This document shows positions 6,713 through 7,013 of a stretch of 7,013 nucleotides of DNA, in pieces. Each line of letters begins with the position of its first letter. Position 1 is the first letter of the stretch. A program made the position numbers and the translations under genes. The stretch spans positions 1-7,013 of the forward strand of contig CANRPV010000074.1 in the NCBI GenBank assembly GCA_947632575.1. Reading direction: 5' to 3'. The notes beneath the pieces are model-generated. The model saw only the letters and a list, made by a program, of their open reading frames with translations, was not told the origin of the DNA and did no database searches. Source of the DNA: an uncultured Eggerthellaceae bacterium. GTDB taxonomy: Bacteria > Actinomycetota > Coriobacteriia > Coriobacteriales > Eggerthellaceae.

Positions 6713-7013
6713 GTGCGGTAATCTCCATTAATCTTCACGTAGTCATAGGAAAAATCGCAGGTCCACATCGTCGTCGAGAAGTCTCCCGCCCCAAGGTCGA
6801 TATCGATGACCACCTCGGGTTCTTCAAATCGCGCGAGGGCCTCTTGCTCATCAAAGGGTACCGTAAGGCCTCGTCGGCAGACCGGAAGACCGAGGATATC
6901 GATTGAAACCTCATCTTGACGAAACGCCGATCCCGATCTCCCCAACGCCGCGGCGATACGACCCCAATTGGCATCATGCCCGAAAACGGCTGTTTTCACC
7001 AAAGGCGAATTGG
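6709..7013 (-). CDS. argJ: Glutamate N-acetyltransferase / ornithine acetyltransferase, C-terminal part
   Basis: Only the last 100 residues are in the window; the frame is open to the right edge. ArgJ recycles the acetyl group from N-acetylornithine to glutamate, releasing ornithine, and in many bacteria also makes N-acetylglutamate from acetyl-CoA. The visible part has the characteristic SPLVKTAVFGHDANWGR block close to the edge (from the second residue), followed by the C-terminal tail ending SYDYVKINGDYRT, a near-invariant ArgJ ending. A TTG codon at 7002 lies within the SPLVKT block and is not a start. The self-cleavage site threonine (usually within a KGxGM-type ATM/TLL motif) is outside, so activity and whether it is mono- or bifunctional cannot be judged. 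Its stop overlaps the argB start by four bases. Confidence 0.95.
   Translation of the reverse strand, partial: NSPLVKTAVFGHDANWGRIAAALGRSGSAFRQDEVSIDILGLPVCRRGLTVPFDEQEALARFEEPEVVIDIDLGAGDFSTTMWTCDFSYDYVKINGDYRT

Noticed and set aside
5768..6721. 317-codon open frame on the + strand opposite argB
   Set aside because: It mirrors argB almost exactly, has no recognisable protein motifs and no supporting start context. It is a by-product of the codon use of argB.

Overview
The window carries part of a bacterial arginine biosynthesis cluster followed by an unrelated cell-wall gene. Every supported gene lies on the minus strand, so transcription runs from position 7013 towards position 1. In that order the genes are argJ (C-terminal end only), argB, argD, argG, argH, and then the N-terminal two thirds or so of a class A penicillin-binding protein (PBP) that runs off the left edge. 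Moderate-to-high GC, strong GGAGG-type ribosome binding sites and the general look of the ArgG, ArgH and PBP proteins suggest a Gram-positive of the Actinomycetota, possibly a coriobacterium. That placement is an impression from protein character, not a computed phylogeny.

Positions 7013-4527 hold argJ-argB-argD, joined by two ATGA stop/start overlaps, which implies a translationally coupled operon whose promoter lies outside the window. These genes run the acetylated half of the pathway: N-acetylglutamate formation and acetyl transfer (ArgJ), phosphorylation (ArgB) and transamination (ArgD). ArgB carries the C-terminal sequence pattern of arginine-inhibited enzymes. A 150-base gap (4526-4377) follows. 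It contains a plausible promoter for argG with two perfect 5-1-5 palindromes lying over its -35 and -10 regions, which makes it a good place to look for an operator.

Positions 4376-1616 hold argG and argH, which convert citrulline to argininosuccinate and then to arginine plus fumarate. The 88 bases between them are filled with interlocking inverted and direct repeats just after the argG stop. The same stretch encodes a 17-codon reading frame ending in two arginine codons. This is the most unusual signal in the window. No argF (ornithine carbamoyltransferase) gene lies between argD and argG, so that step must be encoded elsewhere or be absent.

Positions 1615-1479 form a short spacer with a weak terminator candidate and an extended -10 promoter for the PBP gene. 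The PBP (1478 to the left edge) has a transmembrane anchor, a complete glycosyltransferase 51 domain and the first part of a transpeptidase domain. No RNA genes, mobile elements, CRISPR arrays or long unexplained regions were seen. No stretch without a gene exceeds 150 bases.
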